Positions 15,519-24,079 of a DNA stretch of 36,739 nucleotides are shown one piece after another. The stretch covers positions 1 to 36,739 of the forward strand of contig JAPFDH010000029.1 in the NCBI GenBank assembly GCA_026169045.1, in the 5' to 3' direction. The notes under the pieces were generated by a model. It was not told the origin of the DNA. It did not search any database and was given only the letters and a program-made list of their open reading frames with translations. This stretch comes from Lachnospiraceae bacterium (lineage in GTDB: Bacteria; Bacillota; Clostridia; Lachnospirales; Lachnospiraceae). Position 1 is the first letter of the stretch; the number at the start of each line of letters is the position of its first letter. The translations under genes were made by a program, and so were the position numbers.

Positions 15519-15933
15519 GACATTTTATCATGAAATTCTGACGGATCATAATCTGCATCCCGCTCATAAACATGATCTGCATGATGCAGATTATGTGTTG
15601 GAAGGCGTGAATCCCAATTGCGGTGATGATATTTGGCTGAAAGTAAAAATAAATGATGGAAGAATTGAACAGGCATCTTTTTTGGGAGATGGATGTGCCA
15701 TTTCCCAGGCGTCAGCGGATATGATGCTGGATTTGGTTATTGGAAAAACAAAGGAAGATGCACTTCGTATGACGGATTTGTTTTTGCGGATGATTCAAGG
15801 GGAGACAACGGAGAGTGAATTGGAAGAATTGGAAGAAGCGTCGGTGCTACAGAATGTGTCTCATATGCCTGCCAGAGTGAAGTGTGCAGTGTTGGGCTGG
15901 CATACATTAAAGGAAATTTTGGAGAATGAGTAA
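15508..15933 (+). CDS. sufU: zinc-dependent sulfurtransferase SufU
   Basis: This 141-residue IscU-like protein is the Firmicute SufU. It binds Zn through C38, D40, C63 and C126 (NPNCGDD, GDGCAIS, RVKCAVL) and receives the persulfide from SufS. The insertion after about residue 85 that marks SufU from IscU is present. It ends the suf operon, 20 bases before a terminator stem. The ATG sits after AGGAGG within the sufS 3' end. Confidence 0.94.
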   Translation: MENKTFYHEILTDHNLHPAHKHDLHDADYVLEGVNPNCGDDIWLKVKINDGRIEQASFLGDGCAISQASADMMLDLVIGKTKEDALRMTDLFLRMIQGETTESELEELEEASVLQNVSHMPARVKCAVLGWHTLKEILENE

Positions 15934-15952
15934 AACACTATAGAGAAAAGGG

Positions 15953-15995
15953 AAGCGGATTACTTTGGGATGAAACCGAAAGCAATCCGCTTTTT
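15953..15995. terminator. terminator between sufU and the convergent MATE gene
   Basis: The stem AAGCGGATT (15953-15961) and its complement (15984-15992) are followed by TTTAT on the plus strand. On the minus strand the T run is weaker, but the hairpin may also serve the convergent MATE gene, which stops at 16006. Confidence 0.8.
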
Positions 15996-16005
15996 ATGTA
16001 GAAGC

Positions 16006-17388
16006 TTAATGGGAAACGGCTTCCAGTTGTCTCATTTTTTTCATTTCCAGCCGAATTAAGATCATAGTAGTTAAAAAGGCGATGGTGTCTGCTACCGGAG
16101 CAGCAAACATAATTCCGTCAATTCCAAAAAAGATAGGAAGAATCAAAAGAAGAGGAACAAGGAAAATTACCTGCCTGGTTAGAGATAAAAATACGCCTTT
16201 GAGCGGTTTTCCGATGGCGGCAAAAAAATTGGAGGAAATCAATTGAACGCCATTGACGATTACCATAAAGAGAAAAATACGCATAAATTTAGTGGCAAAT
16301 GTAAAGTAAAGCTCATCTCCTGTTCCAAAAATAGAGATAATTTGTCTTGGACAGAATTGGAACAGAAGAAATCCGATAAGGGATATAACAAGATTGCAGG
16401 AAATAGCAAGTTTATAAATACCTCGTACCCGGTCATATTGCTTTGCTCCATAATTGAACCCGATGATTGGTTGGGAACCTTGAGAGATTCCTATGATAAT
16501 AGCCAGTAAAATAGCATTTGTTTTCATAACAATTCCACAGCTTGCCAGTGGAATTTCACTTCCGTAGACAGACATGGCACCATAATAAGTGAGGGAATTA
16601 TTTAAAACGATTTGTACAAAAGTAATGGCCACTTGGTTTAAACTGTTGCTCATGCCAAGGGATGCAATGTTGAGGCATTCTTTGATTTTGGGGGTAAAAT
16701 GATGTCGTTTTAATGTAATATGTTTAAAATGGCGCAGATAATTGGCAGCCATAAGAAATGAGAAAAACTGACCGATGACAGTTGCCAATGCAGCACCGGC
16801 CACACCCATATCAAAAATGAAAATGAAAATCGGATCCAGAATGGTATTGATAATGGCACCTACCAGCATACAGGTCATGGAATATTTGGGGCTGCCGTCG
16901 GCGCGTGCAAGGTTGCTCATACCGTTTGTAACGATTAAAAGAGGCATTCCTACTGCTGTGATTCTGGTATAACTTTCCGCATAGGGAAAGACTTCATCTG
17001 TGGAACCAAAAGCAATTAAGAGGGGGCGAAGAAAAAGTTCAATGATTATAACATAAAGAATTCCCAGAATGATCATCATGCTGACAGCATTGCCTACCGC
17101 TATTTCCGCGTTTTCCTTTCTTCCTGCTCCCAATTCCAAAGAAAAACGGGAAGCACTTCCGATACCGATTAATAGAGCGATAGCAAGACAGATTGTGGTA
17201 AGCGGATAAGCCACATTGGTTGCAGCATTTCCCAGATACCCCACTCCCTGTCCGATGAAAATCTGATCTACAATATTATAAAGAGAACTGACCAGCATGG
17301 CTATAATACTGGGAATCGCATATCCTTTTAAAAGTTTGGGGAGTTTTTCATATCCCAAAGGGTTTTTTTGTTGTACTTCACTATTCAT
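16006..17388 (-). CDS. MATE family efflux transporter
   Basis: This is a 460-residue protein with about 12 membrane helices in two similar halves (about 25-225 and 245-455), the MATE fold. The IVDQIFIGQGVG segment in helix 1-2, ARADGSPKY near residue 170 and ISQGSQPIIGFNYGA in the second half are typical. MATE pumps export cationic drugs or metabolites using Na+ or H+. I choose ATG 17388, which overlaps the upstream MarR stop in ATGAATAG; ATG 17400 is the alternative, but it is only two bases from GGAGG. The tight link to the MarR gene suggests drug-responsive expression; the substrate is unknown. Confidence 0.9.
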   Translation of the reverse strand: MNSEVQQKNPLGYEKLPKLLKGYAIPSIIAMLVSSLYNIVDQIFIGQGVGYLGNAATNVAYPLTTICLAIALLIGIGSASRFSLELGAGRKENAEIAVGNAVSMMIILGILYVIIIELFLRPLLIAFGSTDEVFPYAESYTRITAVGMPLLIVTNGMSNLARADGSPKYSMTCMLVGAIINTILDPIFIFIFDMGVAGAALATVIGQFFSFLMAANYLRHFKHITLKRHHFTPKIKECLNIASLGMSNSLNQVAITFVQIVLNNSLTYYGAMSVYGSEIPLASCGIVMKTNAILLAIIIGISQGSQPIIGFNYGAKQYDRVRGIYKLAISCNLVISLIGFLLFQFCPRQIISIFGTGDELYFTFATKFMRIFLFMVIVNGVQLISSNFFAAIGKPLKGVFLSLTRQVIFLVPLLLILPIFFGIDGIMFAAPVADTIAFLTTMILIRLEMKKMRQLEAVSH

Positions 17389-17842
17389 ATGTGTTTTCAT
17401 TTCCTCCTTGTGTATTGAATTCGTTGAGGCTGAGTGCGTTCCATTGGGCACGTTGCAGGAGAGTAAGGAAAGATTCCTGCTCTTCTTTTGTAAAACCGGT
17501 TAATAATTGATGGTTCAATTTTTGAATTGCTTGATGAATGATGGTATAAGCTTGTTCGGTTTTGTCAGTGGGATAGAGACGACATGTGCGTTTATCTTTT
17601 TCGTTATGTTTTTTTATAAGAAATCCATTTTTTTCTAAAAATGCAATGGAACGGGTAATATTGCTGGGATGGATGTGAAACAATTTCAGAAAGCAATCCT
17701 GTGTGATTCCGGGATTTTCCCATATTTTTATAAGATACATATGTTGACTGCTGTTTATGCCCAGCGGTTCTAATATACGATCCATGTACATTTTAGTGCG
17801 ACGGTCTGTGATGGACAGCCATTTAATCAGATTATCATTCAT
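17381..17842 (-). CDS. MarR family transcriptional regulator of the MATE pump
   Basis: This 153-residue winged-helix protein has the MarR dimer helices at both ends. The recognition helix lies near residues 55-75 (HPSNITRSIAFLEKNGF), with the conserved basic DKRT wing after it. A TTG start at 17866 is possible, but ATG 17842 has AAGGAG nine bases upstream. It overlaps the MATE gene by 8 bases, so the two are translationally coupled. A palindrome over its own -35 points to autorepression relieved by a pump substrate. Confidence 0.88.
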   Translation of the reverse strand: MNDNLIKWLSITDRRTKMYMDRILEPLGINSSQHMYLIKIWENPGITQDCFLKLFHIHPSNITRSIAFLEKNGFLIKKHNEKDKRTCRLYPTDKTEQAYTIIHQAIQKLNHQLLTGFTKEEQESFLTLLQRAQWNALSLNEFNTQGGNENTYE

Positions 17843-17912
17843 ATCACAAATCTCCTTGGCAATCAAAAGTTGCAGTATGGCATTTGTAAAAACAGGAAAA
17901 CCTCAGTAGTCT

Positions 17913-17942
17913 ATTATAGGATAAAATAATTGCGCGCGCAAT
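17913..17942 (-). promoter_or_regulatory. MarR-MATE promoter with GC-rich palindrome over the -35
   Basis: On the minus strand TTGCGC (17941-17936) and TATAAT (17918-17913) are 17 bases apart. The -35 lies within a 14-bp perfect palindrome ATTGCGCGCGCAAT (17929-17942), which stands out in AT-rich surroundings. It is a likely operator for the MarR protein. Confidence 0.7.
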
Positions 17943-17977
17943 CATTTTGTAAAAATATTTAGCAGGGACTTAGAATA

Positions 17978-18057
17978 GTATCGTTTTATTACGTTTGTAT
18001 CTCTTTATGTCCAATGAGGGCGAAACCATGGAACATATAATGGGGGCATGTTATACT
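17978..18057 (+). promoter_or_regulatory. putative YesN site and promoter before the SGNH gene
   Basis: GTATC (17978-17982) runs into GTTTTATTACGTTTGTATC (17983-18001), a motif shared with the minus strand at 23041-23022. Downstream lie TATAAT (18036-18041) and an extended -10 TGT-TATACT (18049-18057), neither with a good -35, as expected for an activator-dependent promoter. The rest of 17943-18137 shows nothing else clear. Confidence 0.45.
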
Positions 18058-18137
18058 AAGTCCATAAAATAAGAGGAAGTATCTCTGCCTGATGTAAGTT
18101 TTATGAGTTGAAAGAAACAAAAAACGGATGGAGGCAT

Positions 18138-19211
18138 ATGAAAATGGAAAAGAAAATAGAAAAGAAAATAGAAGAAAAAAAAGAAGTTTCTGTGGTATTT
18201 TTGGGGGGATCAATCACAGAGGGAACAGGAGCTTCGGTATTAAAAAAACGGTGGGCATCCCTTGTTCAGAATTGGTTGGAATCTGCATTTCAAGAGTATC
18301 GTTTTTCTTGTTACAATAAGGGCATTGGTGGAACGGATTCTGAATTTGGTGTGATACGCCTTGAAAAAGACGTTTTGTTTTATAATCCGGATATTGTTTT
18401 TGTAGAATTTGCAGTCAATGATTATGGAAAAGATCCGGATATTATTCTTAATGCGATGGAAGGAATCGTACGGGGAATCTGGAAGAAAAAAACGGATACT
18501 CAGATTATTTTTGTCGTTACTGCAATGTATCGCATGGAAGAAGAGGATTATAGCAGAAATCAACGTCCACAGTCTGTAGAAATTCATGAACAGGTGGCAA
18601 ATCATTATGGAATACCTGTGATTTTTGTGGGAGAAACATTACTCTCCACAATTCGAAGAGAAAGAAAGGATCCTGTTTGCTATTTACCGGATCTTGTCCA
18701 TCCAAATGATCAGGGACATGCCTTTTATGCCCGAGAAGTGATCAATTTTTTAAAAAAAATGCAATGGAATAAAAGATTGGGAGAATCTGTCAGGTGTTTT
18801 CCGGAGGCAATGGGAGATTTAAGATATAGTGACGTAAAAATGATAAATGCAGGATTTTGTGAGACAGATTTCAGAAAAAAAACAGATCCACTTTGTGGTC
18901 GTACACAGGGATACATAGAAAGCAATCGACCAGGAGAAAAGGGAAAACTAACATTTTATGGAAGTGGAATTGGCGTATTTTGGATGGTAGGAAGAGATTC
19001 AGGAAATATTTGGTTTAAGATTGATGATGAAGAGTGGAATCAAATATCATCTTGGGATTTGTACGCACTCCGTTATGACCGATGCGCTTGTAAAATGCTG
19101 AGACGCGGATTAAAAAGAGGGCAGCATCAATTGGAATTTTATGTATCAGCTGAAAAAGAAGAACGATCAACGGGATTTTTTATTCGTATCGGTGAATTTT
19201 TAGTAATATAA
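18138..19211 (+). CDS. SGNH/GDSL-type esterase with C-terminal beta domain
   Basis: This 357-residue protein has an SGNH hydrolase domain at about 15-215. The nucleophile is S25 in GGSITEG, the Asn is N94 in AVNDYG, and the catalytic acid/base pair is D185/H188 in DLVHPND. Residues about 230-357 look like a small beta-sandwich that may bind carbohydrate. There is no signal peptide; the N-terminus is a run of Lys and Glu. Related enzymes remove acetyl groups from xylan or rhamnogalacturonan. It starts a two-gene operon with a YesL-like gene and likely deacetylates imported oligosaccharides. ATG 18138 is very close to GGAGG and ATG 18144 has better spacing; a TTG at 18108 is less likely. Confidence 0.82.
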   Translation: MKMEKKIEKKIEEKKEVSVVFLGGSITEGTGASVLKKRWASLVQNWLESAFQEYRFSCYNKGIGGTDSEFGVIRLEKDVLFYNPDIVFVEFAVNDYGKDPDIILNAMEGIVRGIWKKKTDTQIIFVVTAMYRMEEEDYSRNQRPQSVEIHEQVANHYGIPVIFVGETLLSTIRRERKDPVCYLPDLVHPNDQGHAFYAREVINFLKKMQWNKRLGESVRCFPEAMGDLRYSDVKMINAGFCETDFRKKTDPLCGRTQGYIESNRPGEKGKLTFYGSGIGVFWMVGRDSGNIWFKIDDEEWNQISSWDLYALRYDRCACKMLRRGLKRGQHQLEFYVSAEKEERSTGFFIRIGEFLVI

Positions 19212-19225
19212 AGGAGGAGAAGCTT

Positions 19226-19882
19226 ATGAATTCTTGGCTAAATCCAGAAAATTGTTTTTTTTCTGGAATTCGAAAAATTGTGGACCTGATTTGGCTTAGT
19301 ATGTTGTGGACGGTTTGTTCACTGCCGATTGTCACGATCGGAGCATCCACTACGGGACTTTATTATGCAGTGGTAAAAAACATAAGAAGAGACCGAAGTT
19401 ATCCAACCAGAGAATTTTTTCGTGGAATGAAGGAGAATTTTTTTCAGGCAACAGGAATCTGGATACTGATTATGGCATTATTTTTTATGGTTTTGACAGG
19501 AGATTTATCCGTGTTTGGGGATTTCCTTTCTGCTGAAACGGTGGTGGACGGTGTTTTTTGCTTTTTCTTTTTCCTCAAAATATGTTTGCCAATGGTACTG
19601 TTTTTATATGCATTGCCTATGATCAGCCGGTTTGATATGAAATTTGTAGCTGTGTTGGAAAAATCGATCTATCTGTCTGTTCGTCATATTTTATATACGA
19701 TTATTTTGTTATTGCTTCTGTTCGTGACAGTTATCTTAGGTATGGCAGAGTTTTTGTTCTTTCTTTTTTTCCTTCCAAGCTTGTATTGTCTTATCGCTTC
19801 CTTTTTTCTGGAACCCATATGGAAACAATATACAATTCCCCCAACAAAGGGAGAAAATAGAGACTGCTGGTATATGGAATAG
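19226..19882 (+). CDS. yesL: YesL-like (DUF624) membrane protein
   Basis: This 218-residue protein has about five membrane helices and the YesL/DUF624 pattern: an N-terminal aromatic segment, then WLSMLWTVCSLPIVTIGAST and the FFRGMKENF loop. In Bacillus subtilis yesL lies beside yesM, yesN and the yesOPQ rhamnogalacturonan transporter; its role is unknown, perhaps in signalling or transport assembly. The ATG follows AAGGAGG, 14 bases after the esterase gene. Its last codons overlap a hairpin shared with the convergent yesM gene. Confidence 0.85.
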   Translation: MNSWLNPENCFFSGIRKIVDLIWLSMLWTVCSLPIVTIGASTTGLYYAVVKNIRRDRSYPTREFFRGMKENFFQATGIWILIMALFFMVLTGDLSVFGDFLSAETVVDGVFCFFFFLKICLPMVLFLYALPMISRFDMKFVAVLEKSIYLSVRHILYTIILLLLLFVTVILGMAEFLFFLFFLPSLYCLIASFFLEPIWKQYTIPPTKGENRDCWYME

Positions 19883-19893
19883 GCAGTCTCTAT
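19857..19893. terminator. hairpin between convergent yesL and yesM
   Basis: The 11-bp stem ATAGAGACTGC/GCAGTCTCTAT (19857-19867, 19883-19893) is followed on the minus strand by a TTTTC tract, so it best fits termination of yesM. On the plus strand it overlaps the yesL stop with only weak T residues after it. Confidence 0.7.
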
Positions 19894-19894
19894 T

Positions 19895-19940
19895 CTGTTT
19901 GCGAACGTGAGAAATTCGCAAAATGTATTTCTCATCGTTT
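19895..19940. repeat. dispersed intergenic repeat, copy B
   Basis: This block matches 10808-10853 with six transitions before its last bases. Its right edge runs into the 3' end of yesM, so the last codons and stop of the kinase gene (19932-19940) lie in repeat sequence. It keeps the GAGAAA/TTTCTC inverted repeat. Confidence 0.68.
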
Positions 19941-21692
19941 ATAGGGAAAATACAAATAGAAAGAAGAACCTTTTTCCGGTTCACTTTCTACGTTTACATG
20001 AAAGGAATCTCCATAGAGTAGATTCATGCGAAGGATTACATTATGAAGGCCAATATGATCCTTGGGGTTGGGATTGAGATCAGTGATAATGGAACGTAGT
20101 TTTTCCAGAATCGCCGTATCCATTCCAGCCCCATTGTCCTGTATCAGTAAACAGCATTGATTATCTACCTGAGAAAAGGATAAGTTTAGCTGACTGTTTC
20201 CCGAAGAAATTCGATCGGATAAACCATGGAAGACAGCATTTTCCACAATGGGTTGAATGAATAATTTCGGGACAAGTGCATTTTGAATGTCTTCCTGCAT
20301 ATGAATGGAGATATTTAATTGCCCTCCGTAACGCATATTCAAAATATCCAAATAATTTCTTGTAAAGTTCATCTCCGTTTCCATAGTGACGAGATCTGTG
20401 GATTCTATGGCATAATGTAACAAACGGCTGAGTGAGAGGGTTAATTTAGGAACTTTGTGTTGATATCCCAAGGCTTCTGTTTCCAGAAGATGAATCATAT
20501 TCAGAGTATTAAATAGAAAATGAGGATTAATCTGGGATTGTAAAGCCATCATTCGGGTTTTGTTTAAAAGAATAATTCGAGCACTAAGTTCATCGGAGAG
20601 TTGTTGATTGCTTTGCATATAAGTAGTTATACTTTGGGCAATATAAGTAATATCTTGATCATTGAGCATTTTTGCCGGAAGGCTTTTGGGAGATTGAATC
20701 AACTCCATGAGCGAACGGATGGGTTGGGCAGCACGGAATGTGAAAAAAAGTGATAAAAAAATGCTGGCGATCAGAATGACAAAAAACAAGGCGATGGTAA
20801 AAACACGGACGGATGAAAGTCTGGAGGCATAACCGGACAATTCTGTTACAATCACATAACTCCAGGGATATTCAGAAGAATGGATCTGAGCGTAAGTATA
20901 TGTTTGGCCATTTTCATTAAAGAGTGAACAGCTTTCTTCTTTATCGGCATGAAATTGAGATAAAAAGGAAACGGATGAAAGGGGTTCCAGAAGTTCTTGT
21001 TGTCCGTTGCGGTATAGAATTTTCTGATCATCTGTGATCAGATATAACGATTGGGAATGATTGGAAGAAGGCTGCAGTTGTGCTAGCTTTGATAGATTTA
21101 AATTTATAACAATAGCAGAATCCCCTTCCGTGTAGGAAATTTGTTTCATCAGGCATAACAGGTAAGGAAAGACGCCATTCTTACACCTAGGAAAGAGAAG
21201 ATAACTTTGTGGCTCTTCCTGAAAATATTCGATCCATCCATCATCGGAAAAATAGGAGATAGGGGTATATTCTGTGGAAGTCAGGATCGTTTGACTGACC
21301 CCAGAATATAGATAAATGGAATCAATGGTGTTTTGACGGCTGCAATAGGATTTTAACTGTTCCTGCAGACGGAGATGAATACCGTCTAGAAATAAATCCG
21401 GTTGTTTGGAGTGAAAATAAAGATTACATAGTTCTTCTGTGTCTAAGATAGCCATAATATAACGGGCATCTTTGATAAAGTCATCCACGGAACGTTTTAG
21501 GGTTTCCACTTGATTTTGGCTGGATGATAAGAATTCGGATTCTATGATTTGCCGGGAATTGCGATAGGTATATAGGGCAAAGGCCGAACAAAGGGTGAGG
21601 ATACAAAGAAATAAAAGAAGAAAGTTCCGAAAAAAATAGCGACTGGATAGGAAATGACGGCTAGTTTGTCTTAAACGTTCACGTAGTTTCAT
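19932..21692 (-). CDS. yesM: YesM-type sensor histidine kinase
   Basis: This 586-residue membrane kinase has one N-terminal helix (about 22-45), an extracellular sensor region of about 240 residues, a second helix near 290-315, a HAMP-like linker, and a HisKA_7TM-type kinase core. The phosphorylated His is H391 (INPHFLFNTLN). The ATPase motifs include QPIVENAVFHG and QDNGAGMD. YesM proteins sense extracellular sugars or the binding protein and phosphorylate a YesN regulator. It overlaps yesN by 14 bases with GGAGG before its ATG, so the two are coupled. Its C-terminus falls in a dispersed repeat. Confidence 0.92.
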   Translation of the reverse strand: MKLRERLRQTSRHFLSSRYFFRNFLLLFLCILTLCSAFALYTYRNSRQIIESEFLSSSQNQVETLKRSVDDFIKDARYIMAILDTEELCNLYFHSKQPDLFLDGIHLRLQEQLKSYCSRQNTIDSIYLYSGVSQTILTSTEYTPISYFSDDGWIEYFQEEPQSYLLFPRCKNGVFPYLLCLMKQISYTEGDSAIVINLNLSKLAQLQPSSNHSQSLYLITDDQKILYRNGQQELLEPLSSVSFLSQFHADKEESCSLFNENGQTYTYAQIHSSEYPWSYVIVTELSGYASRLSSVRVFTIALFFVILIASIFLSLFFTFRAAQPIRSLMELIQSPKSLPAKMLNDQDITYIAQSITTYMQSNQQLSDELSARIILLNKTRMMALQSQINPHFLFNTLNMIHLLETEALGYQHKVPKLTLSLSRLLHYAIESTDLVTMETEMNFTRNYLDILNMRYGGQLNISIHMQEDIQNALVPKLFIQPIVENAVFHGLSDRISSGNSQLNLSFSQVDNQCCLLIQDNGAGMDTAILEKLRSIITDLNPNPKDHIGLHNVILRMNLLYGDSFHVNVESEPEKGSSFYLYFPYKR

Positions 21693-22905
21693 CGGAGACC
21701 TCCTTCATTTTCAAGATAAAGCGACGGTATTCAGTAGGACTGTAGGAAGTATACTGACGGAAATTGATAAAAAAACGGTTTCGGCTTTGATATCCCACCG
21801 CTTTTGCAATGTCATTGATCTTCATGCGGGTTCCCAATAGTTCAATGGCTTTTTTCATCCGGACTGTTGTGAGAAAATTTAAAAAACTCATTCCTGTTTT
21901 CTGTTTAAAAAATCGACTGAAATAAGCGGAAGAGAGAAAGACGGCATCTGCCACATCTTCTCGGGTCAGGTCCATGGCATAGTGGGTTTCGATAAAAGAA
22001 ATGGCTTTTGAGATAATACCATCCTCATCTTGAACCGTTTTGCTTCCTGAAAAATCTGGAAGATTGTCTTTGGTTTTGTTGCTTCTGGAGAGCATAAATT
22101 TTTCCAGAGAGGAAAAAAAGGAAACAGAATCAATGGAACAATGGAGATGAAGGTTTTGGGCAATGTGATCCAACAAAAGTCCGGTATCCAGACGACCTGG
22201 TTCCTGTTCGGTAATTACGACGAAATCGTAATGGTATCGTGTACGCATAATTAAGTATACAATCGTTTCCGGAAAAGTCATTCGTACCATATTGAACAGA
22301 GCGGTTGATAATGTTTCCCGCCCGTAGATCCATTGTGACGTGAGAGGATCATCGCCAGGACAGGAAAGACGGAGAAAAAAACCGGCACTCTTATCCAGAG
22401 AAAAGGGAAATTCCATGTCCCAGAAACGATGTTTCAATTCTTCCTCCGAGGAAAAACCATGGGTTAAAAGATCAATAAAGAAAAGTTCATATTCTTCAGT
22501 TGAATAGTCAATTTCTTGTGACATGGTTTGCAGCTGGGAAATTGTTCTGTGACAGTTTTTAAGGCTGGCTGTCAATTCATCAAAATCAATGGGTTTCAGC
22601 AGATAGTTACTTACATTATACTGCAAGGCCTGTTTCGCATATTCAAATTCACTATAGCCGCTTATGATGATTACCATAGTGTTGGGATAAGTGGTTTGAA
22701 TCATACGGGAAAGTTCCAGTCCGTCCATAAGCGGCATGCGAATATCCGTTATGACAACATCCACCGGGTGAGTACTTAAATATTCGAGAGCTTCCCTTCC
22801 GTTGGTAAATGTTCCTGCTACGATGTACTCTGGCAGCTCAGAACAGATAAAATTTTTCAATGATACTCGTGTGATCATTTCATCATCGACAACTATAATA
22901 CGCAT
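21679..22905 (-). CDS. yesN: YesN-type response regulator with AraC DNA-binding domain
   Basis: This 408-residue protein has a receiver domain (1-120; phospho-acceptor D54 in TDIRMP, acidic pair DD near residue 7, K around 104), a middle region of unknown role and a C-terminal AraC domain (about 300-400) with two helix-turn-helix motifs (the second in INDIAKAVGYQSRNRF). I use ATG 22905 because GGGAG abuts the alternative ATG 22914. It diverges from the transporter operon and should activate it and perhaps the esterase gene. The motif at 17983-18001 and 23022-23041 may be its site. Confidence 0.93.
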   Translation of the reverse strand: MRIIVVDDEMITRVSLKNFICSELPEYIVAGTFTNGREALEYLSTHPVDVVITDIRMPLMDGLELSRMIQTTYPNTMVIIISGYSEFEYAKQALQYNVSNYLLKPIDFDELTASLKNCHRTISQLQTMSQEIDYSTEEYELFFIDLLTHGFSSEEELKHRFWDMEFPFSLDKSAGFFLRLSCPGDDPLTSQWIYGRETLSTALFNMVRMTFPETIVYLIMRTRYHYDFVVITEQEPGRLDTGLLLDHIAQNLHLHCSIDSVSFFSSLEKFMLSRSNKTKDNLPDFSGSKTVQDEDGIISKAISFIETHYAMDLTREDVADAVFLSSAYFSRFFKQKTGMSFLNFLTTVRMKKAIELLGTRMKINDIAKAVGYQSRNRFFINFRQYTSYSPTEYRRFILKMKEVSDETT

Positions 22906-22965
22906 GATAAACATCTCCCATATTTCGATATTTCTAGAATGAATTGTGTAAAAATGTATAGGACA

Positions 22966-23076
22966 ATTATAGTATAAAAGTATCGCTTTTACAATAAAGT
23001 GTCAGAACGAGGGAACGAAACGATACTAAATGTAATAAAACATAACTGGATATCGTGTATTTTTGTAAAGTATAAT
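22966..23076. promoter_or_regulatory. divergent yesN / transporter promoter region
   Basis: On the minus strand the yesN promoter is TTGTAA (22994-22989) and TATAAT (22971-22966), 17 bases apart. On the plus strand TATAAT (23071-23076) serves the transporter operon but has no good -35, as expected if YesN activates it. Between them the minus strand carries GTTTTATTACATTTAGTATC (23041-23022), almost the same as the motif before the SGNH gene, and TATCG cores occur at 22981, 23026 (minus) and 23052. Confidence 0.55.
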
Positions 23077-23129
23077 AAAACCAGAATAAAAACTCCGTCA
23101 GGACGAAAACGGAGAGAAAGGGAGAAAGC

Positions 23130-24062
23130 ATGGAAATGGTTCAAAAAAGGTTCAGAAAGAATCGTGCTGTATTTCGGGAAAATTTTTGGCTGACAATGAT
23201 GGTACTTCCCGGTGCATTTTTATTACTTTTATTTAATTATGTACCTATGGTTGGAATTGTAATGGCGTTCAAAAAGTACAATCCCGTTTTGGGGATTTGG
23301 GACAGTCCATGGTGTGGATTGGATAATTTTGAATTTTTTTTCACATCGCAGGATGCAGTACGTGTGATTCGAAACACTTTGGGTTATAGTGTGACATTCT
23401 TAGTTTTGGATTTGATAGCCGGAGTGACTTTGGCGATTATGTTTTATAATTTAAAGTCCAGAAAAGCATTGAAATTTTATAATACGGTGGTCATCCTTCC
23501 TCGTTTTATGTCTATGGTTATCATTGCATTTATTGTGTATACACTGTTGAATCCGTCCTATGGTATTTTTAATACAATTATAGAACGATTGGGAGGAAAC
23601 GGTGTTCAATGGTATATGGAACCGATGTATTGGCCGTTTATTTTGACCGGAGTACATATTTGGCAGACGGTAGGGATGAACAGTATTATCTATTACGCTT
23701 CGTTGATGGGATTGGATGAATCTCTTATTGAGGCAGCACAGCTGGATGGGGCGAATAAGTGGAAACAAACCATTCATGTGGTAATACCGCATTTAATACC
23801 AGTTATGGTAATTACGACAATTTTGGGAATCGGTCATCTGTTTTCCGGAGATTTCGGATTGTTTTATCAGGTGACAAAAGATGTGGGTCTATTGTATCCG
23901 ACCACAGATATTATTAATACATATACCTTTCGTGCCCTGCAAAGCGGAGCATTGGAAAAGTCCACTGCTGTTGGTTTGTTCCAATCTGTAACTGGCTTGA
24001 TTTTAGTGGTTGTAACCAATGGAATTGTTCGGAAAATTAGTCCGGATAATAGTATGTTTTAG
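23130..24062 (+). CDS. sugar ABC transporter permease, LplB family
   Basis: This 310-residue inner-membrane protein has about six helices and the EAA loop EAAQLDGANKWKQTIHV (about 206-222) that contacts the ATPase. The KKYNPVLGIWDSPW segment and the C-terminal SPDNSMF ending fit the LplB group (COG4209) that imports pectic or other plant oligosaccharides. GGGAG lies five bases before the ATG. It begins the transporter-enzyme operon. No ATPase gene is in the cluster, so a shared MsmK/MsmX-type ATPase is likely used. Confidence 0.92.
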   Translation: MEMVQKRFRKNRAVFRENFWLTMMVLPGAFLLLLFNYVPMVGIVMAFKKYNPVLGIWDSPWCGLDNFEFFFTSQDAVRVIRNTLGYSVTFLVLDLIAGVTLAIMFYNLKSRKALKFYNTVVILPRFMSMVIIAFIVYTLLNPSYGIFNTIIERLGGNGVQWYMEPMYWPFILTGVHIWQTVGMNSIIYYASLMGLDESLIEAAQLDGANKWKQTIHVVIPHLIPVMVITTILGIGHLFSGDFGLFYQVTKDVGLLYPTTDIINTYTFRALQSGALEKSTAVGLFQSVTGLILVVVTNGIVRKISPDNSMF

Positions 24063-24079
24063 GAATGGGAGGTTGTGTG

